DNA of 64,000 bases from an uncultured Oscillospiraceae bacterium (GTDB lineage: Bacteria > Bacillota > Clostridia > Oscillospirales > Ruminococcaceae): positions 1 to 64,000 of the forward strand of contig CAJTVI010000008.1 in NCBI GenBank assembly GCA_910579545.1. Direction: 5' to 3'. Both the position numbers and the translations under genes were made by a program. Shown here in pieces: positions 55,546-63,971 of this stretch (position 1 is the first letter of the stretch; each line of letters starts with the position of its first letter). Below the pieces are notes generated by a model, which worked only from the letters and a program-made list of their open reading frames with translations, searched no databases and had not been told where the DNA came from.

Positions 55546-58167
55546 ATGCATCAATCCGCCCAGCAATATTCGGTCACCGGTATGAGCTGCGCCGCCTGCA
55601 GCGTCCATGTGGAAAAGGCGGTGGCCGCCCTGCCGGGGGTCAAGAGCGTTTCGGTGAGCCTGCTTACCAACAGCATGGCGGTCGAGGCCGAGCCCGGGAC
55701 CACCCCGGACCAGATCATCGGGGCGGTCCAGGACGCGGGCTACGGCGCGGCGCTGCGCGGCGCGCAAAACGCGGCGGCCGCGGCCGCCGCCCCGGCAAAC
55801 GACCCCCTGGCCGATACCGAGACCCCGGCCCTCAAGCGGCGGCTCATCGCGTCCCTCTGCTTTTTGGTGCCGCTCATGGTGCTCACCATGGGCCACATGG
55901 TGGGCATCCCCACCCCCGGCTTTCTGGCCGGGGAGCAAAACGCCGCCAACTTTGCGCTGGCCCAGCTGCTGCTTACCCTGCCGGTGCTGCTGATCAACCA
56001 AAAGTTCTTTGTCAACGGGGCCAAGGGGCTCTGGCGGCGGGCCCCCGGCATGGACGCGCTGGTGGCGCTGGGGGCCGGGGCGGCGGTGGTCTACGGGGTG
56101 TTCGCCATGGCCCAGATCAACTACGGCATGGGCCACGGCGACGCCGCGCGGGTGCACACCTACCTGCACGACCTCTATTTTGAGGCCGCCGCCATGATCC
56201 TCACCCTTATCACGGTGGGCAAGATGCTGGAGGCCCGCAGCAAGGGCAAAACCACCAGCGCCCTGCGGGGACTGATGGACCTGGCCCCCAAAACCGCCAC
56301 CGTCCTGCGCGGCGGGCAGGAGCTCACCATCCCCATTGCCGAGCTTGTGCAGGGCGATGAGTTCGTGGTGCGCCCCGGCGAGAGCATCCCGGCCGACGGG
56401 GTGGTGGAGGAGGGGGAGAGCGCGGTCAACGAGGCGGCGCTTACCGGCGAGAGCCTGCCGGTGGATAAGGCCGCCGGCGATGCGGTGAGCGCCGCCACCC
56501 TCAACCAGTCCGGCTTTCTGCGCTGCCGGGCCACCCGGGTGGGGCAGGATACCACCTTAAGCCAGATCATCCAGATGGTGCAGGACGCCGCGGCCGGCAA
56601 GGCCCCCCTTGCCAAGATCGCGGATAAGGTCTCGGGCGTCTTTGTGCCGGTGGTCATCTCGATCGCGCTGGTCACCGCCCTCGGCTGGCTGGCCGCGGGG
56701 CAGACGGTAAGCTTTGCGCTGGCCCGGGGCATCTCGGTGCTGGTGATCAGCTGCCCCTGCGCGCTGGGGCTCGCCACCCCGGTGGCCATCATGGTGGGCA
56801 GCGGCATGGGGGCCAAAAACGGCATCCTGTTTAAGACCGCCGCCAGCCTGGAGGCCGCCGGCCGGGTGGGCACCGTGGTGCTGGACAAAACCGGCACGGT
56901 CACCGCCGGCAAGCCCGAGGTCACCGACCTTGTCTGCGCCGAAGGGGTCAGCGAGGAGCAGCTGCTGGCCCTTGCCGCGGCGCTGGAGGCCAAAAGCGAG
57001 CATCCGCTGGCCCGCGCCGTGCTGGAGCAGGCGGCGGCCAGGGGCATCGCCCCCGCCGGGGCGGACGGCTTTGAGGCGCTGCCCGGCCACGGCCTGCGCG
57101 GGGTGGTAAACGGCCGCGCGGCGGTGGGCGGCAACGCCGGCTTTGTGGCAAAGGCCGCCCCGCTGGGCGGTTTACAGGCGGCGGGGGAGGCCCTTGCCGC
57201 CGAGGGCAAAACCCCCCTCTACTTTGCAGTGCAGCCGGAAGGCGCGGCCGGGCCGGGGGATGCGGCCGCGGGTGACCTTAGCGCGGCCGCCTGCCCCATC
57301 CAAACCGACGCCCCCGGCGGCATGCGGCCGCTGGGCATCATCGCGGTGGCGGACGTGGTCAAGCCCACCAGCGCCGAGGCCATCCGCCAGCTGCAGGGCA
57401 TGGGGGTGCGGGTGGTCATGCTCACCGGCGACAACCAGCGCACCGCCGAGGCCATCGGCCGGCAGGTGGGGGTGGACGCGGTGGTGGCCGGGGTGCTGCC
57501 CGCCGGCAAGGAGGCCGAGGTGCGCCGCCTGTCCGCCCATGGGGACGTTGCCATGGTGGGGGACGGCATCAACGACGCCCCGGCCCTTACCAGCGCGGCG
57601 GTGGGCATCGCCATCGGCGCGGGGGCGGACGTTGCCATCGACGCGGCCGACCTTGTGCTGATGAAAAGCGACCTGCTGGACGTGCCGGCGGCCATCCGGC
57701 TCTCCCGCGCGGTGGTCACCAACATCCACCAAAACCTCTTCTGGGCCTTTTTGTACAACAGCCTGGGCATCCCGCTGGCCATGGGCCTGTTTGCCCGGTG
57801 GGGCCTGGTGCTCAACCCCATGTTCGGCGCGGCGGCCATGAGCCTTTCCAGCTTCTGCGTGGTCACCAACGCTCTGCGCCTCAACCTCTTTGACCTGCAC
57901 AGCACCAAGCGCGACCATAAGCGCCGCGCCGCGGATACCAAGAAAAAAGGAGAGACGACCATGACAAAAACACTCAAGATCGAGGGCATGATGTGCCCCC
58001 ACTGCTCCGGCCGGGTCGAAAAGGCCCTCAACGCCCTCGAGGGGGTCACCGCCAGCGTAAACTTAGAGGCCGGCACCGCCGCCGTGACCTGCCCGGACGG
58101 CTTTGACGCCGCCGCCCTCAAACAGGCGGTGGAGGACGCGGGCTACACCGTAACGGCGGTGGAATAA
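55546..58167 (+). CDS. copA: Copper-exporting P1B-type ATPase fused to a C-terminal CopZ-like domain
   Basis: This is an 873-residue protein. The ATG at 55546 has AAAGGAG; the frame upstream to 55408 has no site. An N-terminal HMA domain (GMSCAACS, Cys15/Cys18) is followed by membrane helices with the CPC motif (ISCPCALGLATP, near 403), DKTGT (near 446) as the phosphorylation site, the SEHPLA nucleotide site, TGDNQRTAEA and MVGDGINDAPAL. Helix 8-type HQNLFWAFLYN and MSLSSFCVV complete the copper pathway. The last 68 residues are a second HMA domain (GMMCPHCS) fused in frame. An Ala/Gly/Pro-rich insert (about 565-590) lies in the nucleotide domain. Confidence 0.93.
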   Translation: MHQSAQQYSVTGMSCAACSVHVEKAVAALPGVKSVSVSLLTNSMAVEAEPGTTPDQIIGAVQDAGYGAALRGAQNAAAAAAAPANDPLADTETPALKRRLIASLCFLVPLMVLTMGHMVGIPTPGFLAGEQNAANFALAQLLLTLPVLLINQKFFVNGAKGLWRRAPGMDALVALGAGAAVVYGVFAMAQINYGMGHGDAARVHTYLHDLYFEAAAMILTLITVGKMLEARSKGKTTSALRGLMDLAPKTATVLRGGQELTIPIAELVQGDEFVVRPGESIPADGVVEEGESAVNEAALTGESLPVDKAAGDAVSAATLNQSGFLRCRATRVGQDTTLSQIIQMVQDAAAGKAPLAKIADKVSGVFVPVVISIALVTALGWLAAGQTVSFALARGISVLVISCPCALGLATPVAIMVGSGMGAKNGILFKTAASLEAAGRVGTVVLDKTGTVTAGKPEVTDLVCAEGVSEEQLLALAAALEAKSEHPLARAVLEQAAARGIAPAGADGFEALPGHGLRGVVNGRAAVGGNAGFVAKAAPLGGLQAAGEALAAEGKTPLYFAVQPEGAAGPGDAAAGDLSAAACPIQTDAPGGMRPLGIIAVADVVKPTSAEAIRQLQGMGVRVVMLTGDNQRTAEAIGRQVGVDAVVAGVLPAGKEAEVRRLSAHGDVAMVGDGINDAPALTSAAVGIAIGAGADVAIDAADLVLMKSDLLDVPAAIRLSRAVVTNIHQNLFWAFLYNSLGIPLAMGLFARWGLVLNPMFGAAAMSLSSFCVVTNALRLNLFDLHSTKRDHKRRAADTKKKGETTMTKTLKIEGMMCPHCSGRVEKALNALEGVTASVNLEAGTAAVTCPDGFDAAALKQAVEDAGYTVTAVE
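57961..58167 (+). CDS. copZ: CopZ-like copper chaperone from an internal start inside copA
   Basis: ATG 57961 is preceded by AAGGAG (57947-57952) at 8 nt, a full-strength ribosome site lying in the copA coding sequence. The 68 residues it opens, MTKTLKIEGMMCPHCSGRVEKALNALEGV, are a complete HMA metallochaperone with the CxxC motif. The frame is continuous with copA. Either a past stop codon was lost and the chaperone is still made separately, or the site is a relic. No separate transcript evidence is available. Confidence 0.5.
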   Translation: MTKTLKIEGMMCPHCSGRVEKALNALEGVTASVNLEAGTAAVTCPDGFDAAALKQAVEDAGYTVTAVE

Positions 58168-58430
58168 TGCAGGCGGACAAGCAAGCGGTCACCCGGCTGA
58201 TCAAGACCGCCCGCGGCCAGCTGGACGGGGTGCTGCGCATGATCGAGGAGGACCGCTACTGCCTGGACATCGCCGGCCAGCTGGCCGCGGCCCAGGCCAT
58301 CCTCAAAAAAGCGAACCGCGAGGTGTTGCAGGCGCATCTGGAGCACTGCGTGGCCGACGCGGCCGACAGCCAGAACGCCCGGGAAAAGATCGCGGAATTG
58401 GTGGACATTTTTGACAAGATGACCCGGTAG
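58167..58430 (+). CDS. csoR: Copper-sensing repressor CsoR
   Basis: This is an 87-residue, all-helical CsoR/RcnR-family repressor. The copper ligands are Cys32 (RYCLDI), His57 and Cys61 (QAHLEHCV), the C-H-C set of CsoR. Cu(I) binding releases the operator. The ATG overlaps the copA stop by one base (TAATG), implying coupling. It probably controls the promoter at 55315, so the operon is autoregulated and induced by copper. It is followed by a hairpin terminator. Confidence 0.93.
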   Translation: MQADKQAVTRLIKTARGQLDGVLRMIEEDRYCLDIAGQLAAAQAILKKANREVLQAHLEHCVADAADSQNAREKIAELVDIFDKMTR

Positions 58431-58481
58431 GCGGGCGAAAAAGCCGCCCCCGCGCCCCAGGCGGGCGGAAAAAAGCAAAAA

Positions 58482-58517
58482 GGGAGCGCCGCGGAAAAAT
58501 CCGCGGCGCTCCCTTTT
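58482..58517. terminator. Bidirectional terminator between csoR and the BASS gene
   Basis: A 14-bp stem GGGAGCGCCGCGGA/TCCGCGGCGCTCCC with loop AAAA, followed by TTTT on the plus strand and preceded by AAAAA, giving T residues to the convergent BASS transcript. Confidence 0.85.
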
Positions 58518-58529
58518 GGATGTGAAGGT

Positions 58530-59489
58530 TTATTTTTCCGCCGGCTGCGCGGGGGCGTCCTCCCAGCGGTTGTAGAGGTTTGCCAGCACCGCGCCCGAGA
58601 TGTTGTGCCACACCGAGAAGATCGCGCCCGGCACGGTGGCCATGGCAAGGTCCGGGAAGGCGGTGCCGGCCAACGAGGTGGCGAGGCCGGAATTCTGCAT
58701 GCCGATCTCCACCGAGAGGGCCTTGGCCTTGGGCACGCTCAGGTGCAGCAGCTTGCCGAGGCCAAGGCCGCAGGCGTAGCCCAACAGGTTATGCAGGATC
58801 ACCACCACAAACACGATGGCGCCGGTGGTAAGGATCTTTTCGGCGTTGTGCGAGACCACCGCCGCCACGATCAGGCAGATGGCCACCACCGACACCGAGG
58901 GCAGCACCTTGACCAGCTTTTGGGTAAACTGCCCAAACAGCTTGTTGATCACAAAGCCCAGCACAATGGGGATGATGACCACCTGCACGATGGATTTGAA
59001 CATGCTCAGGATGTCCACCGTAACGGTGGTGCGCAGCAGAAGGTAGGTGATGGCCGGGGTGAGGAAGGGGGCCAGCAGGGTGTTTACGCTGGTCATGCCC
59101 ACCGAGAGGGCCACGTCCCCCTTGGAAAGGTAGGTGATCACGTTGCTGGAGGTGCCGCCCGGGCAGGTGCCCACCAGCACCACGCCGGCCAGCAGCGCCG
59201 CGTCCAGCCGGAAGGTCACCCCCAGCAGCCAGGCCAGCAGCGGCATGATGGTAAACTGGGCCACGCAGCCAAGGATGATGTCCTTGGGGCGGGTGAACAC
59301 CAGCTTAAAGTCCTCCAGCCGCAGGGTAAGCCCCATACCGAACATCACCACCATCAGCAGGTAGTTGACCCACCCGGTCTGGATCCACAAGCAGCTTGCC
59401 GGCACAAACAGGGCCAGCGCCGCCACCGCCAGCACGATAAACGCCATGTACCTGCCAAAAAAATCGCTGATCTTTTCCAATGCTTTCAT
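58530..59489 (-). CDS. Bile acid:sodium symporter (BASS) family transporter
   Basis: This is a 319-residue protein with about ten helices. Motifs of the family are MFGMGLTLRLEDF, LVGTCPGGTSSNVITYLSKGDVALSVGMTSVNTLLAPFLTP and VEIGMQNSGLATSLAGTAF. The conserved sodium-site Glu/Gln (EIGMQN) is present. Substrates of bacterial BASS proteins include bile acids, pantothenate and 2-oxo acids. Here the gene carries a T-box riboswitch whose specifier appears to be Ile, which argues for a branched-chain amino-acid or 2-oxo-acid related substrate rather than bile acids. That link is inference. Confidence 0.9.
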   Translation of the reverse strand: MKALEKISDFFGRYMAFIVLAVAALALFVPASCLWIQTGWVNYLLMVVMFGMGLTLRLEDFKLVFTRPKDIILGCVAQFTIMPLLAWLLGVTFRLDAALLAGVVLVGTCPGGTSSNVITYLSKGDVALSVGMTSVNTLLAPFLTPAITYLLLRTTVTVDILSMFKSIVQVVIIPIVLGFVINKLFGQFTQKLVKVLPSVSVVAICLIVAAVVSHNAEKILTTGAIVFVVVILHNLLGYACGLGLGKLLHLSVPKAKALSVEIGMQNSGLATSLAGTAFPDLAMATVPGAIFSVWHNISGAVLANLYNRWEDAPAQPAEK

Positions 59490-59606
59490 CTTTCAGATTC
59501 CTCCCTCTTGTTTTTGACCCTGACGCCCCGCCGCAAAAAGGGTACCCCGCCGCAAATCGGCCCGGCAAAGCCCGGCCGCAGCGCCCAAAAGCCTGCCGCA
59601 AAACAA

Positions 59607-59905
59607 AAGCGCCCCTGTCTCTCAAAGAGACAAAGGCGCACACCTCTGCGGTACCACTCTTCTTGCCGGCAAAACCCGGCCGCTCTGCCCATATCCAGCA
59701 ATATGGGATAGGATAACGGCTATCGACCGTCTGGGCTTACTTGGCCCGCCGTGCAAAAAGCCCGGCCGGGCGGTTTGGCCCAAAAGCTCGGAGGGGATCT
59801 TCACGGGCCTGCTCCGGCTGCCTTGCACCGGCCGGCAGCTCTCTTGCCGGGCTGTAAAAACAGCCCCTTGTCAGCACAGCCCCGCTACTCTTCCTCGTCA
59901 ACGCG
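59607..59905 (-). promoter_or_regulatory. T-box riboswitch upstream of the BASS gene, probable tRNA-Ile sensor
   Basis: On the minus strand: stem-I start GACGAGGAAGAGTAG (59886-59900), a specifier region GTGAAGATCCCC (59793-59804), then AAGAGTGGTACCGC, the T-box core (59648-59661), and a terminator stem GCGCC...GGCGC (59609-59639) followed by TTTTGTTTT. The specifier is read as ATC (59796-59798). The T-box TGGT pairs with a discriminator A, which fits tRNA-Ile and not tRNA-Asp (the alternative GAT reading). Uncharged tRNA should stabilise the antiterminator and switch on the BASS gene. Confidence 0.88.
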
Positions 59906-59966
59906 GTGTCATATCGCCCCCTACTTTACCACCATGCCGGCGGCTTGTCAAGCAAAAATTGGCGCG

Positions 59967-60095
59967 GGGAGTGTCCGCTGCAAGGGTTTTTGCCGGCACA
60001 GGTCGGGGGCGGGGGAGAGTCTCGAAAGGCTTTCGGGGCAGGGGCCCTGTTGCCTTGAGAGACTGCTCCCACGCACCCGGCCGGGGAGACGGCAG
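59967..60095 (+). mobile_element. MITE-like element, copy 3 (3' end truncated)
   Basis: The left terminus GGGAGTGTCC (59967-59976) is identical to copy 1. The core is nearly identical to copy 2. The right inverted terminus is missing: after ACGCACCCGGCCG the sequence diverges. It is followed 36 bp later by a palindromic repeat that abuts the MATE stop. Confidence 0.8.
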
Positions 60096-60130
60096 GCGTC
60101 TTTGCCCGCCGCCGCACCTGAAAGATAAAT

Positions 60131-60198
60131 CCCCGCCGCGCGGAGGATTCCGCGCGGCATAAGGGGGTCCAGGGGGATTGCATCCCCCTGGATCGGCC
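60131..60198 (+). repeat. PAL two-hairpin repeat, forward copy
   Basis: Hairpin 1 is CCGCGCGGA/TCCGCGCGG and hairpin 2 is TCCAGGGGGA/TCCCCCTGGA, followed by TCGGCC. It ends exactly at the MATE stop codon, so it forms the 3' end of that transcript. Confidence 0.82.
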
Positions 60199-61545
60199 TC
60201 AAACGGCCCTGTCCGCCTTTTTGCGCAGCCAGGCGTAATAGCCAAAGCCCACGGCGTCGGCCAGCACCCAGCCGATGGGCACCGCCGCCCAGATGGCCGT
60301 TACCCCAAAGGCGGGCAGCGGGGCCAGCGCGTAGGCCAGCGCCACCCGGGTGCCCAGCGAGACGATGGTGAGCACCAGCGACATGCCCGGCCGCTCGATG
60401 GCGCGGTAGTAGCCGTAGAGCAAAAACAACAGCCCGATGCCCCAGTAAAACAGCCCCTCGATGCGCAGGTACCGCGCGCCGATGGCAAGGATCTCGGTCT
60501 CCTCCCCGCCCACAAATATCGCCAGCAGCTGCGGCGCAAGGGCGCACACCAGCGCGCTGACCGTGCAGCCGGCCGCCGCTGCTACCGTCACCGCGCTGCG
60601 CACCCCCTGCCGGATGCGCTCAGATTTGCCCGCGCCGTGGTTTTGGGCAATAAAGGTGGAAAAGGCGTTGCCAAAATCCTGCATGGGCATATAGGCAAAG
60701 GAATCGATCTTGACCGCGGCGGCAAAGGCCGCCATCACGGCCGGGCCAAAGCTGTTTACCAGCCCCTGCACCATCAAAATGCCAAAGTTCATTACCGATT
60801 GCTGCAGGCTGGTCAGCACCGAGGCCGCGCCCAGGGCCGCCGCGGTCCGCCGGTTCCAGCGCCAGTGCCGCCTGGCCGGCCGCAGCTGGGCAAAGCGGGC
60901 GAGGGTGTAGGCCGCAATGCCCGCCGCCGCGGCCCACTGGGCAAGCACGGTGGCCGCCGCCGCGCCCCGCACCCCCCAGCCCAGCCCCAGCACGAACCAG
61001 AGGTCCAGCACCAGGTTGCCCACCGCCGAGCAGGCCAAAAAGGCCAGCGGCACGGCCGAGTTGCCCACCGCCCGCAAAAGGCAGGCAAAAAAGTTGTAAA
61101 GGAAGGTTGCCAAAATGCCCCAAAAGATGATCTCGAGGTATTCTTTGATGAGGGGGTAGACCGGTCCCGGCACCTGCAAAAGCCGCAGGATGGGCCGCAA
61201 AAGCGCAAAGGAGCCAAGATTCAAAAGCAGGGCGGCCAGCGCGATCATCCAAAAGGCGTGGGCGATGCTGCGGCAAAGACCCTCGGCATCCTTTGCGCCG
61301 TACCGCATCGAGAACACCGCCCCGCTGCCCATGCACAGCCCCAGCAGAACCGAGGTCAAAAAGGTCATCAGGGTAAAGGCCGAGCCCACCGCCGCCAGGG
61401 CGTTCGGCCCCAAAAACCGGCCCACCACCATGGTGTCGGCAATATTGTAGCACTGCTGCAGCAGGTTGCCCGCCATCATGGGCAGCGCAAAGCGCAGCAT
61501 CGAGCCCGGGATGCTGCCCTGGGTAAGGTCGAGGCTGCGGGACAT
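60199..61545 (-). CDS. MATE-family multidrug/Na+ (or H+) antiporter
   Basis: This 448-residue, twelve-helix exporter starts at the ATG at 61545 with AAAGGAGGG; the frame to 61704 has no site. Landmarks are MLRFALPMMAGNLLQQCYNIADTMVVGRFLGPNALAAVGSAFTLMTF, GSGAVFSMRYGAKD, and in the second half SVLTSLQQSVMNFGILMVQGLVNSFGPAVMAAFAAAVKIDSFAYMPMQDFGNAFSTFIAQNHGAGK. This NorM/DinF-type pattern suggests cation-coupled export of organic cations. It is divergent from the two-component genes, which could control it. Confidence 0.9.
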   Translation of the reverse strand: MSRSLDLTQGSIPGSMLRFALPMMAGNLLQQCYNIADTMVVGRFLGPNALAAVGSAFTLMTFLTSVLLGLCMGSGAVFSMRYGAKDAEGLCRSIAHAFWMIALAALLLNLGSFALLRPILRLLQVPGPVYPLIKEYLEIIFWGILATFLYNFFACLLRAVGNSAVPLAFLACSAVGNLVLDLWFVLGLGWGVRGAAAATVLAQWAAAAGIAAYTLARFAQLRPARRHWRWNRRTAAALGAASVLTSLQQSVMNFGILMVQGLVNSFGPAVMAAFAAAVKIDSFAYMPMQDFGNAFSTFIAQNHGAGKSERIRQGVRSAVTVAAAAGCTVSALVCALAPQLLAIFVGGEETEILAIGARYLRIEGLFYWGIGLLFLLYGYYRAIERPGMSLVLTIVSLGTRVALAYALAPLPAFGVTAIWAAVPIGWVLADAVGFGYYAWLRKKADRAV

Positions 61546-61697
61546 GGGGACCCTCCTTTCCCAAAAGATGTTCTTTCTTTTGTCACATTTATACCGTATA
61601 ATAGCATACAAACAGCGGCGCGGGCAAGGCGGGCCGCAAGACCGGCCGGGCCTTTTTTGCAAAAAACGCTCCGGCCGCAAGTGGGGAGAAAGACGGC

Positions 61698-62387
61698 ATG
61701 GCAAACGAAAAGATCCTGATCGTGGACGACGACAAAAACATCTGTGAGCTTTTGCGGCTCTATCTGGCCAAGGAGGGCTACGAGACCGCCATGGCCTACG
61801 ACGGCGAGGCCGCGGTGTCGGCCTTTGAGAGCGAAAAGCCGGCCTTGGTGCTTTTGGACATCATGATGCCCAAAATGGACGGCTGGGAGGTCTGCCGGCG
61901 CATCCGGGCGGGCAGCGACGTGCCGGTGATCATGCTTACCGCCAAGGGCGAAACCTTTGACAAGGTGCTGGGCCTGGAGCTTGGGGCGGACGACTATGTG
62001 GTCAAGCCCTTTGACGCCAAGGAGGTGGTGGCCCGCATCAAGGCGGTGCTGCGCCGCTGCGCCGCCGCCCAGAAAAGCCCGGACGGGGTGCTCAGCTATG
62101 ACAACCTCAGCCTGGACATGAGCCGCTACGAACTGCGGGTGCGCGGTAAGGTGGTGGAGGCCCCGCCCAAGGAGCTGGAGCTGCTGAGCTATCTGGCCGG
62201 CCACCCCAACCGGGTGTTTACCCGGGACCAGCTGCTGGACGAGGTGTGGGGGTTTGAGTACTATGGCGATTCCCGCACCATCGACGTGCACATCAAGCGC
62301 CTGCGCGAAAAGCTTGAGGGGGCCTCGGACCAGTGGGGGCTCAAGACCGTGTGGGGCGTGGGCTACAAGTTTGAAGTGAAAGAGTGA
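61698..62387 (+). CDS. OmpR/PhoB-family response regulator
   Basis: This is a 229-residue protein. The receiver domain (ILIVDDDKNICELLRLYL) carries the phospho-acceptor Asp54 (LLDIMMPKMDG), Thr82 and Lys104. The winged-helix DNA-binding domain is PPKELELLSYLAGHPNRVFTRDQLLDEVWGFEYYGDSRTIDVHIKRLREKL. The ATG follows GGGGAGA. A TATAAT at 61597-61602 is a probable -10, with only a poor -35. Its kinase starts 7 bp after it. Targets are unknown. Confidence 0.93.
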   Translation: MANEKILIVDDDKNICELLRLYLAKEGYETAMAYDGEAAVSAFESEKPALVLLDIMMPKMDGWEVCRRIRAGSDVPVIMLTAKGETFDKVLGLELGADDYVVKPFDAKEVVARIKAVLRRCAAAQKSPDGVLSYDNLSLDMSRYELRVRGKVVEAPPKELELLSYLAGHPNRVFTRDQLLDEVWGFEYYGDSRTIDVHIKRLREKLEGASDQWGLKTVWGVGYKFEVKE

Positions 62388-62393
62388 GGCGCC

Positions 62394-63878
62394 GTGCGAA
62401 AAAGCATCAGTTCGATGTATTTTTCCACCACCGCCGTGCTGCTGATCGCCAGCATCACGGTGATGGGGCTGATCCAGATGTATCTGGTGATCGAGTACTT
62501 TGCCGGCGAGCGCAAAAAGGCCCTGAGCGTGGTGGCGGACGTGGCCGCCGGCCAGCCCCAGGCCCTGGCCCACAGCGCCGAGCTGAAGGAGGCGCTGGCC
62601 GGCCGGCCGGAGCTGGCCGAGACCCTGCGCCAGAGCATCGCCCTCATCAGCCGCAGCAGCAGCACGGTGGTGATGCTGGTGGGGCCGGACGGCCGGCTGC
62701 TGCTTTGCAGCGAGGGGCCAAACTGCCCCCACAGCCAGATCGTTGTGCCGGCCAGCGTGCTGGCCCGGGTGGAGCAGGACTCCGCCTATTTTGAGCTGGG
62801 CACCTTAGACGGCGCGCTGGAAAAAAGCTGCTACACCGCCGCCCGCGCGCTGGGCGGGGACGGGCAGGCCGGCTATGTGTTTGCCAGCGATACCGCCGAC
62901 GCGCTGGGCATCTTTTTTGGGGATATGTTTTCCAGCTTTGTGCTCAGCGGCGGGCTGATGCTGCTGATCTCGAGCGTTTTGAGCATCCTGTTTACCAACC
63001 GGCTCACCGGGCCGCTGCGCCGCATTGCCGAGGCCGCCCGGCGGTTTGGCGACGGGGATTTCAGCGTGCGGGTGCCGGTGACCGGCGACGACGAGGTGGC
63101 CCAGCTCTCGGTGACCTTTAACGCCATGGCCCGCAACCTGGAGGCCATCGACTCCAGCCGCGCCAGCTTTATGGGCAACATCGCCCACGAGCTTCGCACC
63201 CCCATGACCACCATCAAGGGCTTTATCGACGGCATGCTGGACGGTACCATCCCCCCCGAGATGCGCCAGCACTACCTGGCCCTGGTAAGCCAGGAGGTGG
63301 GCCGGCTGGCCCGGCTGACCCAGAACATGCTGGACATCACCAAGTTGGAGGCGGGCGAGTACCAGGTAAACGCCCGCAGCTACGATGTGTGGGAGACCCT
63401 GACCGGGGTGGTGTTCGCGGCCGAGCAGCGCATCGAGGAGGCCGGGGTGGAGCTGCAGGGCCTTGCGCCCACCCGCACCCCGGTGTATGCCGACCCCGAC
63501 CTTGTGTACCAGGTGGTGTATAACCTGTTTGACAACGCCCTCAAGTTTACCCCCAAGGGGGGCGAGATCCGGCTGGGGGTGCACAAGAACGGCGGCGAGG
63601 TCACCGTGAGCATCCAGAACACCGGCGACGGCATCGCGGCCGACGCCCTGCCCTTTGTGTTCGACCGGTTTTACAAGGAGGACAAGAGCCGCGGGCTCAA
63701 CACCCGGGGCAGCGGCCTGGGGCTGCACATCTGCAAGGTGCTGGTGGGGCTTTCGGGCGGCAAGATCTGGGCCGAGAGCACCGAGGGCGAGTTCTGCCGC
63801 TTCAGCTTTACCCTGCCCTGCGCCGGCCCGGATGAGGGCAAAAACAAAAAATACCTGCGCGGCAAGGCCGAGCCGTAG
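62394..63878 (+). CDS. Sensor histidine kinase
   Basis: This 494-residue membrane kinase is the partner of the upstream regulator. A GTG start follows the regulator stop by 6 bp, with no clear ribosome site, so it is probably coupled. An N-terminal helix, an extracytoplasmic sensor (about 30-170), a second helix (SGGLMLLISSVLSILF), HAMP (TNRLTGPLRRIAEAARRFGDGDFSVRV), HisKA with the phosphorylated His near 265 (GNIAHELRTPMTTIKGF) and HATPase_c (NLFDNALKFTP, FDRFYKED, GSGLGLHICKVLV) are all complete. Signal unknown. Confidence 0.93.
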   Translation: MRKSISSMYFSTTAVLLIASITVMGLIQMYLVIEYFAGERKKALSVVADVAAGQPQALAHSAELKEALAGRPELAETLRQSIALISRSSSTVVMLVGPDGRLLLCSEGPNCPHSQIVVPASVLARVEQDSAYFELGTLDGALEKSCYTAARALGGDGQAGYVFASDTADALGIFFGDMFSSFVLSGGLMLLISSVLSILFTNRLTGPLRRIAEAARRFGDGDFSVRVPVTGDDEVAQLSVTFNAMARNLEAIDSSRASFMGNIAHELRTPMTTIKGFIDGMLDGTIPPEMRQHYLALVSQEVGRLARLTQNMLDITKLEAGEYQVNARSYDVWETLTGVVFAAEQRIEEAGVELQGLAPTRTPVYADPDLVYQVVYNLFDNALKFTPKGGEIRLGVHKNGGEVTVSIQNTGDGIAADALPFVFDRFYKEDKSRGLNTRGSGLGLHICKVLVGLSGGKIWAESTEGEFCRFSFTLPCAGPDEGKNKKYLRGKAEP

Positions 63879-63971
63879 GGCCGGCCCTGCACACGGCCAG
63901 GCGCCCCTTTTGCGTCTGCCGCCCCTGCCGTGCAACAGCGGCCCATTCTGGGCAAAAGCCGCCCTTTGCAT

